Below, in pieces: positions 1 to 5,674 of a stretch of DNA of 5,674 bases. The DNA is from Pseudomonadota bacterium (GTDB lineage Bacteria > Pseudomonadota > Gammaproteobacteria > Burkholderiales > Burkholderiaceae_D): contig JAEZLB010000331.1 in NCBI GenBank assembly GCA_023435945.1, positions 1-5,674 on the forward strand. Direction: 5' to 3'. Under the pieces are notes generated by a model. That model had not been told where the DNA came from. It saw nothing but the letters and a program-made list of their open reading frames with translations, and did no database searches. A program made the translations under genes and the position numbers. The stretch's first letter is position 1. Each line of letters opens with the position of its first letter.

Positions 1-369
1 CCGGAAGAAGTGGTGGAAATGGAAACCCGCCTGTCCGGTCATGATGTCGCGCTGGAAGCCTCGTCTGATGATGAAGACGATAAATTCATGCCTATCGCCT
101 ATCTGTCCACGGATGTGGAAGAGCCGACCCGTGTGATAGAAAGTAAGCAATACGATCGCCTGCAGACGGAAGGCCTGGAAACCGCCTTGGGCAAACTGGA
201 TCCCCGTTCGCGCCGCATCGTGGAAGCCCGCTGGCTGGCCAATGATGATGGCAGCGGCGCGACACTGCATGAACTGGCTGATGAATTTGGCGTATCCGCC
301 GAACGCATTCGCCAGATCGAAGCAAGCGCGCTGAAAAAAATGCGTGGGGCACTGGCCAGTTATGTCTAA
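1..369 (+). CDS. rpoH: RNA polymerase sigma-32 (heat-shock) factor RpoH, C-terminal part
   Basis: The gene is open from the window edge and ends at TAA 367-369, so 122 C-terminal residues of a protein usually about 285 long are visible. The first residues (PEEVVEMETRLSGHDVALE) match the region 3 segment of RpoH. An acidic linker (SSDDEDD) follows, then sigma region 4 from about residue 62 to the end. Region 4 contains the helix-turn-helix (TLHELADEFGVSAERIRQIE, about residues 88-107) that contacts the -35 element of heat-shock promoters. The ARWL motif just before the helix-turn-helix and the family-typical acidic linker favour RpoH over RpoD, which has a different C-terminus. Family knowledge: it directs core polymerase to chaperone and protease genes in the cytoplasm. 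The RpoH box and regions 1-2 lie outside the window, and so does any RNA thermometer. It converges on sco1 and shares its terminator. Confidence 0.95.
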   Translation, partial: PEEVVEMETRLSGHDVALEASSDDEDDKFMPIAYLSTDVEEPTRVIESKQYDRLQTEGLETALGKLDPRSRRIVEARWLANDDGSGATLHELADEFGVSAERIRQIEASALKKMRGALASYV

Positions 370-407
370 GACTGTTTCGCTGCGCAACCTTCATCCGTAG
401 TAAAAAC

Positions 408-439
408 AAAAGAGCGTCCCCGGGACGCTCTTTTTTATT
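408..439. terminator. Bidirectional intrinsic terminator between rpoH and sco1
   Basis: A perfect stem is formed by 408-419 and 423-434 with a three-base loop at 420-422. Its GC-rich core is AGAGCGTCC paired with GGACGCTCT. On the + strand it ends in a run of six T (431-436). On the - strand the A-rich stretch 402-410 becomes an interrupted U-tract. It can therefore end both rpoH and the convergent sco1 operon. Confidence 0.92.
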
Positions 440-464
440 GATGCGTGCGCGTTAGCTTCAAAGG

Positions 465-1100
465 CTAAGCCCTCTCCGCCAACAAGACCTTCAGGTCGTG
501 AATGATGGCGTCGCCCCCTTGTCCATGACGCACGAACAGCCGGATACGCCCCTGCTGATCGAACACATAGCTGCCCGAGGTATGGTTCATGGTGTAGCTG
601 CCCGCTTCCTTTCCCGGCACCTTTTCGTAGAACACCTTGAAATCCTTCATCACTTTTTCGAAGGATTCTTTGTCAGCCGCAGTCAGGCCAACAAAGCGCT
701 TATCGAAAGCCGGGACATACTGTGCCAGTTTTTCAGGCGTATCACGTTCCGGATCGACCGTGATGAACAGCACTTGCACCTGCTCTGCCGCCGGCCCCAA
801 TGCTTCCATCACCGAGGCCATTTCAGCCATGGTGGTGGGGCATACATCGGGACAATACATATAGCCAAAGAATATCAATACGGCCTTGCCCCGGTAATCG
901 GCTAGCGTACGCGGCTGGCCGGTATGGTCGACCAGGGAAAAGTCGCTGGCATAAGGCAGGCCGGTAATGTCGGTATTCTTGAAAGGAGACTTGGCATGGG
1001 ACAGCATCATTTGCTCGCCACCCTGCTGCTGTCCATCGCAGCCGCTTAGCGCAAACACGGCCGCCATCATTGCCGGCAATACGAATTTAAATCGGAACAT
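465..1100 (-). CDS. sco1: SCO1/SenC family copper chaperone for cytochrome oxidase CuA site (lipoprotein)
   Basis: 211 residues from ATG 1100 to TAG 465. The N-terminus is a lipoprotein signal: [17 protein letters not shown], with lipobox LSGC and lipidated Cys21, so the mature protein should be tethered in the periplasm. The rest is a thioredoxin-like domain with the SCO copper site: C83 and C87 in CPDVC, plus H173 in [15 protein letters not shown] (115-122) is also typical of the family. Family knowledge: Sco proteins bind Cu(I) or act as thiol reductases and load the CuA centre of subunit II. The reading frame is open 50 codons further upstream into ctaB, but that extension has no homology and would bury the signal peptide, so the start at 1100 is preferred. 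It overlaps the end of ctaB by 14 bp and has no clear Shine-Dalgarno sequence, so translation probably depends on reinitiation after ctaB. Last gene of the operon. Confidence 0.95.
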   Translation of the reverse strand: MFRFKFVLPAMMAAVFALSGCDGQQQGGEQMMLSHAKSPFKNTDITGLPYASDFSLVDHTGQPRTLADYRGKAVLIFFGYMYCPDVCPTTMAEMASVMEALGPAAEQVQVLFITVDPERDTPEKLAQYVPAFDKRFVGLTAADKESFEKVMKDFKVFYEKVPGKEAGSYTMNHTSGSYVFDQQGRIRLFVRHGQGGDAIIHDLKVLLAERA

Positions 1101-1983
1101 AGTGATCAACCAGCAGCGCTGCAAACAGCAGCGACAGGTAAATGATGGAATAGGCAAAGGCCTTGCGCGCAACCAGGTCGGTGTAATGACGATAGATCTG
1201 CCACGCGTGCCACAGGAAAATTGCTCCCAGTATGAGTGCACACACCACATAAATCAGGCCGCTCATCTTGACTGCAAATGGCAGCAAGCTCGTCGCCACC
1301 AGCGCAATCGAGTACAGCCAGATATGAAACTGCGTCAACTCAGGGCCATGCGTAATCGGCAGCATGGGCAAACCCGACTTCGCGTAATCATCGCGACGAT
1401 ACAGTGCGAGCGACCAGAAATGCGGTGGCGTCCAGATGAAGATGATCAGGACCAGTATCCAGGCTTCCATCGGCACGTCGTTGGCAATCGCCGCCCAGCC
1501 CAGTGCTGGCGGCATTGCGCCGGACAATCCACCGATCACGATATTCTGCGGCGTAGCCGGTTTCAGGATGATGGTATAGATGACAGCATAACCAACGAAA
1601 GTGGCAAAAGTCAGCCACATGGTCAGCGGATTGACCAGATTATAAAGTATCCACATCCCCAGGCCGCCGATCACCCCGGAAAACATCAGCGTTTGTGTCA
1701 CGGTGATCTCGCCGCGCGCCATGGGGCGACGTGCCGTACGCGCCATGCGGGAATCGATTTCACGCTCGACCAGGCAGTTAACAGCGAATGCCGCGCCAGC
1801 CAGCAGCCAGATACCTATGGTGGCAGCGATCACCACATCCCAGTCCGGTAAAGTCGGGCTCGCGAGGAACATACCAATTACCGCGCAAAACACCGCAAGC
1901 TGCGTGACGCGCGGCTTGGTCAAAGCCCAATACTGGGCAAAACGATTCGGAGTAATGGTAAGCGTGGTCATGTTGCGATTCAT
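1087..1983 (-). CDS. ctaB: Protoheme IX farnesyltransferase (heme O synthase)
   Basis: 298 residues, a polytopic inner-membrane UbiA-family prenyltransferase that adds a farnesyl group to heme B to make heme O. Visible family motifs: LTKPRV (21-26), the first polyprenyl-diphosphate/Mg site NCLVEREID (69-77) followed by [11 protein letters not shown], then YTIILKP with [10 protein letters not shown] (136-159), and [11 protein letters not shown] (184-194) with [12 protein letters not shown] (198-209). In the first site the usual N-x3-D-x3-D reads N69-x3-E73-x3-D77, a conservative change that I believe is common in betaproteobacteria. About eight or nine hydrophobic segments are present, and the length is normal for the family. 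The start ATG 1983 overlaps the ctaA stop as ATGA (1980-1983), which supports it over the Met at codon 5. No strong Shine-Dalgarno is seen. Product goes to CtaA. Confidence 0.96.
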   Translation of the reverse strand: MNRNMTTLTITPNRFAQYWALTKPRVTQLAVFCAVIGMFLASPTLPDWDVVIAATIGIWLLAGAAFAVNCLVEREIDSRMARTARRPMARGEITVTQTLMFSGVIGGLGMWILYNLVNPLTMWLTFATFVGYAVIYTIILKPATPQNIVIGGLSGAMPPALGWAAIANDVPMEAWILVLIIFIWTPPHFWSLALYRRDDYAKSGLPMLPITHGPELTQFHIWLYSIALVATSLLPFAVKMSGLIYVVCALILGAIFLWHAWQIYRHYTDLVARKAFAYSIIYLSLLFAALLVDHYVPI

Positions 1984-3095
1984 GCAGCCGACAAGCGGGT
2001 TGGCAAAGCGTCAGACGATAGCGCTTGGGCCGTCCGGCGAGTGCGGTAGTTTAGCATGACGAGCAGTAGGACGAGCAGCGCCGCGCCACCGTTATGCATG
2101 ACAGCCAGAACCAGCGGCCACTCCAGGAAAATGGTCGCGACTCCCGTGAAGAATTGCAGGGCAATCGCTGCCAGCAGCCAGTTGCCCAGCTTCTCCAGGC
2201 CCGCCACTTTGCGTGCCCGGTATGTGAGCCAGGCCACTGCTGCAATGACAATGAATGCAAACATGCGATGGGTCCAGTGTATGGCGACGAGTGCAGCAAA
2301 CGGCATGTATTCGCCATTAACCGTTTTCCCCAACTCGCGCCATAGTGAGAATCCATGCTGAAAATCCATTTCAGGCACCAGCTGGCCATGGCACAGTGGG
2401 AAGTCGGTACAGGCCAGCACAGCGTAATTGGTGCTGACCCAGCCACCGAGTGCAATCTGTATGGTCAGTAATACCAATACGATTAATGCTGGCACGCGCA
2501 ACGCACCTCCCTGAGGCCCGACGTGCAACGGTTCATTCTGGCGCATGCCCATCCATACCAGCATGGCCAGCAGTCCCATGCCTAGCAAGAGATGAATGGT
2601 TACGATCACCGGCTGCAGTTTCATGGTCACGGTCCACGCGCCGAAGGCACCTTGCACGCAAACGAAGAGGAACAATGCGATCGGCAACCCGGGAGAAAAG
2701 CGCGGGTCCTGCTTGGCCGACTTCAGCCAGCCACGCCATGAGATGACCATAATCGTTATGATCAGCACGCCCACCCCCATCGCAAAATAGCGGTGCAGCA
2801 TTTCTATCCAGGCCTTCATGACTGTTACGGGGCCATCCGGCATCAGCGCTTCTGCGGCACGGATATCGGACATGGCCTGCCACGGATTGGCTTGACCGAA
2901 GCAGCCCGGCCAGTCGGGACATCCCAGGCCAGAGTCGGTCAGGCGGGTAAACGCGCCGAACATGATCAGATCGAAAGTGAAGAAGACAGTCGCCCACACC
3001 AGCTTTCTGTATTTATTGGCATTGTTCGATACCCAGATCATCACCAGGGGAATCATGGCAACGAACAAGCCCTTGATGGCCAATTGAATCAGCAT
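1980..3095 (-). CDS. ctaA: Heme A synthase, COX15/CtaA family
   Basis: 371 residues, polytopic inner-membrane enzyme that oxidises the C8 methyl of heme O to the formyl group of heme A. The signature [20 protein letters not shown] runs over residues 47-66 and includes the external-loop pair C59/C65. A second Cys pair is in [10 protein letters not shown] (C229/C235), mirroring the first in the other half of the protein. Candidate heme ligands are H101 (EMLHRYFA), H168 (VTIHLLLG), H276 (IHWTHRM) and H334 (VMHNGGAA). By eye there are nine hydrophobic segments: eight canonical ones and an extra one at residues 5-23 before the signature. An AGGA (3106-3109) overlapping the stop of the upstream gene sits 10 nt before ATG 3095 and can serve as ribosome binding site. 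It overlaps ctaB by 4 bp. Heme O from CtaB is its substrate. Confidence 0.96.
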   Translation of the reverse strand: MLIQLAIKGLFVAMIPLVMIWVSNNANKYRKLVWATVFFTFDLIMFGAFTRLTDSGLGCPDWPGCFGQANPWQAMSDIRAAEALMPDGPVTVMKAWIEMLHRYFAMGVGVLIITIMVISWRGWLKSAKQDPRFSPGLPIALFLFVCVQGAFGAWTVTMKLQPVIVTIHLLLGMGLLAMLVWMGMRQNEPLHVGPQGGALRVPALIVLVLLTIQIALGGWVSTNYAVLACTDFPLCHGQLVPEMDFQHGFSLWRELGKTVNGEYMPFAALVAIHWTHRMFAFIVIAAVAWLTYRARKVAGLEKLGNWLLAAIALQFFTGVATIFLEWPLVLAVMHNGGAALLVLLLVMLNYRTRRTAQALSSDALPTRLSAA

Positions 3096-3102
3096 GCCTG
3101 GC

Positions 3103-3696
3103 TTATCCTATACTTGACGCTCTCAGCAACTTACCGATATCGCGTTTCATGCGATTCGGATCGGCATCCTTGGGCCAGCGCATCATCAGGTTGCCCAAGG
3201 GATCGATCATGTAAATATGGTCCTTGACTGTGGCACCCGCTTCCACAGGAAGCCAGCCCTTGATGGCGTCGGCATCTACACGCAGCATGTGCGTGCCCTC
3301 ATAATCCGTCTTCACTTGGTCCGGCACAGCGACATCATCGGTGATCAGCCATACGCGTTCAACCCGATTCATTTCCTTGCCTTGAGCAGTCCGCAACTGG
3401 CGCATTTCGTATAGCTGCCGATTGCAGTTTTCATCACAGGCACCGCCGTCGACGTTCAGCATGATCCACTTGCCTTCAAACGCCTTCAACGTCGCAGGCT
3501 TGCCTTCCAGATCGGTCACGGCAAGCTCAGGCATCGGATGCTGACGCGGGTCGAGGATATCGCCATAGTTGGTTCGACCCTCCGGTTTAACCACGTAGTA
3601 CATCAGGTAAGAAAGGATAATCGGAGCGGCACATACAAGAATGACCGCCAGTAGTTTCCATCGTCCTCGATGCTGTTGTTGCTTACTTTCTTGCAC
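3103..3696 (-). CDS. SCO-like thioredoxin-fold membrane-anchored protein, probable oxidase assembly factor
   Basis: 197 residues starting at GTG 3696, with AGGA at 3704-3707 seven bases upstream. One N-terminal membrane helix (about residues 14-36) follows a basic, Gln-rich tail, so the C-terminal domain should face the periplasm. That domain reads like a distant Sco/thioredoxin fold: DLEGKPATLKAFEGKWIMLN (62-81), then C87 and C91 in ACDENCNRQ, and a late strand IYMIDPLGNLMMRW (161-174) that resembles the strand after the copper His in Sco1. The Sco His is not at the expected place (about 8 residues before D165, where V157 sits); H160 is the nearest. Conserved proteins of this type occur beside ctaA in betaproteobacteria, usually named only as hypothetical or transmembrane proteins. 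It overlaps SURF1 by 14 bp and lies 7 bp before ctaA. A role in copper or disulfide handling during oxidase assembly is inferred. Confidence 0.85.
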   Translation of the reverse strand: MQESKQQQHRGRWKLLAVILVCAAPIILSYLMYYVVKPEGRTNYGDILDPRQHPMPELAVTDLEGKPATLKAFEGKWIMLNVDGGACDENCNRQLYEMRQLRTAQGKEMNRVERVWLITDDVAVPDQVKTDYEGTHMLRVDADAIKGWLPVEAGATVKDHIYMIDPLGNLMMRWPKDADPNRMKRDIGKLLRASSIG

Positions 3697-4396
3697 GTCT
3701 GAATCCTGTCACAAGATAAAAAATCAGCGCCGTGGCAGCAAGTCCGTACCACTGAAACGCATAACCCAGGTGCTTCTCTATGCCTACCGATGGCTGCGGC
3801 CAATCACGCAACAAGCGGTCCGGGGTATCGCTGGTCTGTTCGATCACGATAGGCATCAACTTCAAGCCACTAGCCTGAGCGAAAGCCTCGATATCGACGT
3901 TCAGAACGATAGCCTGGGGCTGCAGTGGAGGCGGGTCGCCAAGTTGCAGTAACTGCCCGGTTCTTTGCCGCGCAACGCCTGCGATTTCCACAGGGCCTGC
4001 AACCGTTGTCACCTCGGGCACATGGAATCGATCTGCCGGGTCGCGCGGCGCCCAGCCACGCAATACGAGAACATGCTGATCGGAGCCGGCAATACGCATG
4101 GGCATAACGACATAGAACCCAGCGACGCCGTTATGCGGACGATTATCCAGATAGATCGTCCATTGCGGCAGAAATTCCCCTGCGACAAGAATTTTACGAT
4201 ACTCGACTTCTTCAGGCGAGACTGTATCCGTGCCCAGTTTTAATGCAGGCAGGGCGGCACGCTTCTCGATACGCTCCGCTATACCCTCCTTCTCACTGGC
4301 GCGGCGCATCTGCCATTGCCCGGCGGAGATGCCTATTGCCATGACGACCAATAGTGCGATGAGAGGAATCAGCCTGATTCGAAACTTAATTGGCAT
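3683..4396 (-). CDS. surf1: SURF1 family cytochrome oxidase biogenesis protein
   Basis: 237 residues with the classic SURF1 hairpin design: a membrane helix near each end (about 9-27 and 214-231) enclosing a periplasmic domain. Family motifs are seen in order: GQWQMRRASEKEG (26-38), FLPQWTIYLDNRPHNGVAGF (75-94), VLRGWAPRD (111-119) and EKHLGYAFQWYGLA (207-220), the last matching the conserved H-x2-YA-x-W-x-G-LA entry to the second helix. Family knowledge: SURF1 binds heme A and aids its insertion into subunit I. It is the first gene of the - strand assembly operon; coxC upstream is separated from it by a terminator and an oppositely oriented gene, so it needs its own promoter in 4397-4469. 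An in-frame stop (TAA at 4409-4411) lies just above ATG 4396, so the start cannot move far. No good Shine-Dalgarno is visible. It overlaps the following gene by 14 bp. Confidence 0.94.
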   Translation of the reverse strand: MPIKFRIRLIPLIALLVVMAIGISAGQWQMRRASEKEGIAERIEKRAALPALKLGTDTVSPEEVEYRKILVAGEFLPQWTIYLDNRPHNGVAGFYVVMPMRIAGSDQHVLVLRGWAPRDPADRFHVPEVTTVAGPVEIAGVARQRTGQLLQLGDPPPLQPQAIVLNVDIEAFAQASGLKLMPIVIEQTSDTPDRLLRDWPQPSVGIEKHLGYAFQWYGLAATALIFYLVTGFRRARK

Positions 4397-4469
4397 TACA
4401 ATGGCGCTTTAATCGCCGCTCCTTGTCATACATAGCGGCAAACTCTGTTTCGTAAAACTGCCCTTCAAC
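4397..4469. promoter_or_regulatory. Divergent promoter region between SURF1 operon and the DUF2909 gene
   Basis: This 73-bp gap must hold start signals for both divergent units unless transcripts enter from elsewhere. A weak sigma-70-like candidate for SURF1 on the - strand is TTTACG (revcomp of 4451-4456), a 16-bp spacer, then TATGTA (revcomp of 4429-4434). On the + strand TTGTCA at 4423-4428 could be a -35 element, but no convincing -10 follows. A perfect inverted repeat (GCCGCT 4415-4420, AGCGGC 4434-4439) overlaps these candidates. Promoter assignment is inference. Confidence 0.4.
4415..4439. repeat. Inverted repeat, possible operator
   Basis: GCCGCT at 4415-4420 and its exact reverse complement AGCGGC at 4434-4439 are separated by 13 bp. 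The half-site centres lie 19 bp apart, about two helical turns, which would suit a dimeric DNA-binding protein. As RNA it would form only a weak hairpin with a 13-nt loop. Arms this short can occur by chance. Confidence 0.35.
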
Positions 4470-4670
4470 ATGAAAATCTTAGTACCTATTGCCTTCATTC
4501 TCATCCTGGGCAGTCTGGGTTCCGCGCTTTTTTACCTGATGCGCGATCAGGGGAAAAGTAGCCGCACCGTCAAATCGCTGACGTTGCGTGTCGCATTCTC
4601 AGTTGCACTCTTTTTGCTGATTCTTCTGGCCCACCATTTCGGACTGATTCAGCCAACCGGCATTCGTTGA
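4470..4670 (+). CDS. DUF2909 (twin transmembrane) small protein
   Basis: 66 residues, consisting almost entirely of two hydrophobic helices (about 3-24 and 39-59) joined by a short charged loop, RDQGKSSRTVKS. The conserved-looking pieces SLGSALFYLMRDQGKS, LTLRVAFSV and the C-terminal GLIQPTGIR match what I recall of DUF2909 proteins found beside cytochrome oxidase genes in betaproteobacteria. Function is unknown. Its position between coxC and SURF1 suggests an oxidase-related role, perhaps as an assembly factor or small accessory subunit; that is inference. It is transcribed opposite to all the other oxidase genes here, so it needs its own promoter in 4397-4469, and it ends at the terminator at 4697-4730. 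No clear Shine-Dalgarno precedes ATG 4470. Confidence 0.85.
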   Translation: MKILVPIAFILILGSLGSALFYLMRDQGKSSRTVKSLTLRVAFSVALFLLILLAHHFGLIQPTGIR

Positions 4671-4696
4671 TACTTTTTTATCTCCGCCTCATCAGC

Positions 4697-4730
4697 AAAA
4701 AAGCCGCACCGAAGTGCGGCTTTTTTTATT
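4697..4730. terminator. Bidirectional intrinsic terminator between DUF2909 gene and coxC
   Basis: The stem is 4697-4709 paired with 4714-4726 around the tetraloop CGAA (4710-4713), with core GCCGCAC/GTGCGGC. A T-run at 4721-4727 serves the + strand gene, and the A-run 4697-4702 becomes a U-tract for coxC on the - strand. It therefore separates the coxC transcript from the SURF1 operon as well as ending the small gene. Confidence 0.93.
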
Positions 4731-4745
4731 GATGCAGGCGCATGC

Positions 4746-5609
4746 TTACATCCAGTAGACGACGACGTACAGACCGAGCCATACCACGTCAACAAAGTGC
4801 CAGTACCATGCGGTACCTTCAAAAGCGAAGTGATTGTCAGCGGTGAAATGACCCTTGATCAAACGATACAGCACAACAGCCAGCATGATGCCACCAACGG
4901 TCACGTGGAAACCGTGGAAACCGGTCAACATGAAGAAGGTAGAACCATAGATACCGGAAGTCAGCTTCAGGTTCAGGTCATTGTAAGCATGGATATATTC
5001 GTAAGACTGTACGCACATAAAGATGGCGCCCAGCAGAACCGTCAGAGCCAGCCATACGATGGCCTTGTTACGGTTATTGGCACGCAGCGCATGGTGCGAA
5101 ATGGTCAGCGTAACACCGGACGCCAGCAGCAGAGCAGTATTGATGGTCGGCAGCCAGAACGGTCCCATAGTGGCGAACGGTTCAACGATACCAGCCGGAC
5201 CCGTGTTTGCCCAGGTCGCAGCGAAATCCGGCCACAGAACCTTATGATCGAGATCGGCCAGCCACGGCATGGTGATGCTGCGGGCGTAGAACAAAGCACC
5301 GAAGAATGCAGCAAAGAACATTACTTCAGAGAAGATGAACCAGCTCATGCTCCAGCGATAGGAGATGTCGATGCGACGGCTGTACAGCCCAGCTTCCGAT
5401 TCGTGGATGGCATCACCAAACCAGCCATACAACACGAACAGGAATGCGATCAAGCCCGCGAAAGTGACATATAAACCCCAGCCGGCATCATTCACCCAAC
5501 CGGAAGCGCCGAGCATCATGGTCAGCAGGGATGCGCCAGCCAGGATTGGCCACTTGGATGGCCCCGGCACAAAATAATATGGCGCACTAGCGTGTTGTTG
5601 AGAACTCAT
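4746..5609 (-). CDS. ctaE: Cytochrome c oxidase subunit III (aa3-type)
   Basis: 287 residues (also called coxC), a seven-helix inner-membrane subunit of the heme-copper oxidase. Family motifs: FIFSEVMFFAAFF (91-103) with the conserved membrane Glu E95, LPTINTALLLASG (153-165), the TGFHGFHVTVGG signature (229-240) with H232 and H235, and WYWHFVDVVWLGLYVVVYW (268-286) ending one residue before the C-terminus. A loop insertion (about 120-145, WPDFAATWANTGPAG) makes it slightly longer than mitochondrial subunit III. The start is taken as ATG 5609 because GGAG (5616-5619) lies six bases upstream of it. Starting at TTG 5621 or ATG 5615 would place that Shine-Dalgarno inside the gene. The protein contains no redox cofactor; known roles are stabilising subunit I and helping proton uptake. 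Its transcript ends at the terminator at 4697-4730, and the genes for subunits I and II are expected beyond the right edge. Confidence 0.96.
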   Translation of the reverse strand: MSSQQHASAPYYFVPGPSKWPILAGASLLTMMLGASGWVNDAGWGLYVTFAGLIAFLFVLYGWFGDAIHESEAGLYSRRIDISYRWSMSWFIFSEVMFFAAFFGALFYARSITMPWLADLDHKVLWPDFAATWANTGPAGIVEPFATMGPFWLPTINTALLLASGVTLTISHHALRANNRNKAIVWLALTVLLGAIFMCVQSYEYIHAYNDLNLKLTSGIYGSTFFMLTGFHGFHVTVGGIMLAVVLYRLIKGHFTADNHFAFEGTAWYWHFVDVVWLGLYVVVYWM

Positions 5610-5615
5610 CTCCAT

Positions 5616-5619
5616 CTCC
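5616..5619 (-). promoter_or_regulatory. Ribosome binding site deciding the ctaE start
   Basis: On the - strand the sequence reads TTGGAGATGGAGATG. The first GGAG (5616-5619) is six bases from ATG 5609, good spacing. The second GGAG directly abuts that ATG and cannot act as its Shine-Dalgarno. ATG 5615 would have almost no spacer after the first GGAG. Confidence 0.7.
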
Positions 5620-5632
5620 AAGGTTCAAGATC

Positions 5633-5655
5633 GTCGGGAGCAAGGTATTCCCGAC
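5633..5655 (-). other. Hairpin in the leader/intergenic RNA upstream of ctaE
   Basis: GTCGGGA (5633-5639) pairs perfectly with TCCCGAC (5649-5655) across a 9-nt loop. No T-run follows on either strand, so it does not look like a terminator. It lies 24 nt upstream of ATG 5609 and could be an RNA-processing or stability element between ctaE and the preceding cta gene. The remaining bases up to 5674 show no recognisable coding signature. Confidence 0.45.
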
Positions 5656-5674
5656 ACATCAATTAAGCAAAATC

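Noticed and set aside
452..468. Small inverted repeat TTAGC-N7-GCTAA across the sco1 stop codon
   Set aside because: Only five base pairs, partly coding, and next to a much stronger terminator; likely chance.
1101..1250. 50-codon N-terminal extension of sco1 into ctaB
   Set aside because: The extension is Cys/Trp/Arg-rich with no family similarity and would place the lipoprotein signal internally. ATG 1100 gives a perfect signal peptide at the N-terminus.
967..1851. Long + strand open frame of 294 codons opposite ctaB and sco1
   Set aside because: It lies antisense to two well-supported genes, its product is rich in Gln, His and Arg without any domain or membrane pattern, and no ribosome binding site is convincing. 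It is a mirror of codon bias in ctaB.
2533..2997. - strand open frame of 154 codons inside ctaA in another frame
   Set aside because: Fully nested in ctaA, whose frame carries the conserved CtaA motifs; the alternative product shows no domain.
4419..4424. AAGGAG on the - strand as the Shine-Dalgarno of SURF1
   Set aside because: It lies 22 bases from ATG 4396, too far, and an in-frame TAA at 4409-4411 excludes an upstream start in that frame.
4797..5474. + strand open frame of 225 codons opposite ctaE
   Set aside because: Antisense to a clear subunit III gene; the product has no recognisable motif and its composition reflects the complementary strand.
5610..5621. TTG 5621 or ATG 5615 as start of ctaE
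   Set aside because: GGAG at 5616-5619 is properly spaced only for ATG 5609, and the added MEME residues are the translated Shine-Dalgarno region.

Overview
This window carries the downstream (assembly) half of an aa3-type cytochrome c oxidase (cta/cox) gene cluster, followed by the 3' end of a convergent heat-shock sigma factor gene, rpoH. The protein sequences, the gene order and the moderate GC content point to a betaproteobacterium. The Nitrosomonadales/Methylophilaceae side of that class is my best guess, but it is not proven by anything in the window. All genes have similar composition, and I see no mobile element, tRNA, rRNA or CRISPR array.

Layout from left to right: (1) positions 1-369, + strand, the C-terminal 122 residues of RpoH; (2) 370-464, a short intergenic region holding a bidirectional terminator shared with the convergent sco1; (3) 465-4396, - strand, a tightly packed five-gene operon read SURF1 > SCO-like membrane protein > ctaA > ctaB > sco1, with junctions that overlap or lie within 7 bp; (4) 4397-4469, a 73-bp divergent intergenic region containing a 6-bp inverted repeat; (5) 4470-4670, + strand, a 66-residue two-helix membrane protein of the DUF2909 (twin transmembrane) type; (6) 4671-4745, a second bidirectional terminator; (7) 4746-5609, - strand, cytochrome oxidase subunit III (ctaE/coxC); (8) 5610-5674, a leader or intergenic stretch with a small hairpin. 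The catalytic subunits I and II and CtaG/Cox11 are expected beyond the right-hand end, but that is inference from typical clusters.

The proteins fit one job, building the oxidase in the inner membrane. CtaB makes heme O from heme B, CtaA oxidises it to heme A, SURF1 helps heme A into subunit I, Sco1 delivers copper to the CuA centre of subunit II, and subunit III is a structural component. The SCO-like protein keeps a Cys-x3-Cys pair but not the copper-binding His at its usual place, so it may act as a thiol reductase or an alternative metallochaperone for the same process.

I do not see an unprecedented system. The less explained parts are the SCO-like protein, the small DUF2909 gene placed divergently between coxC and SURF1, and the short regulatory sequences between transcription units.
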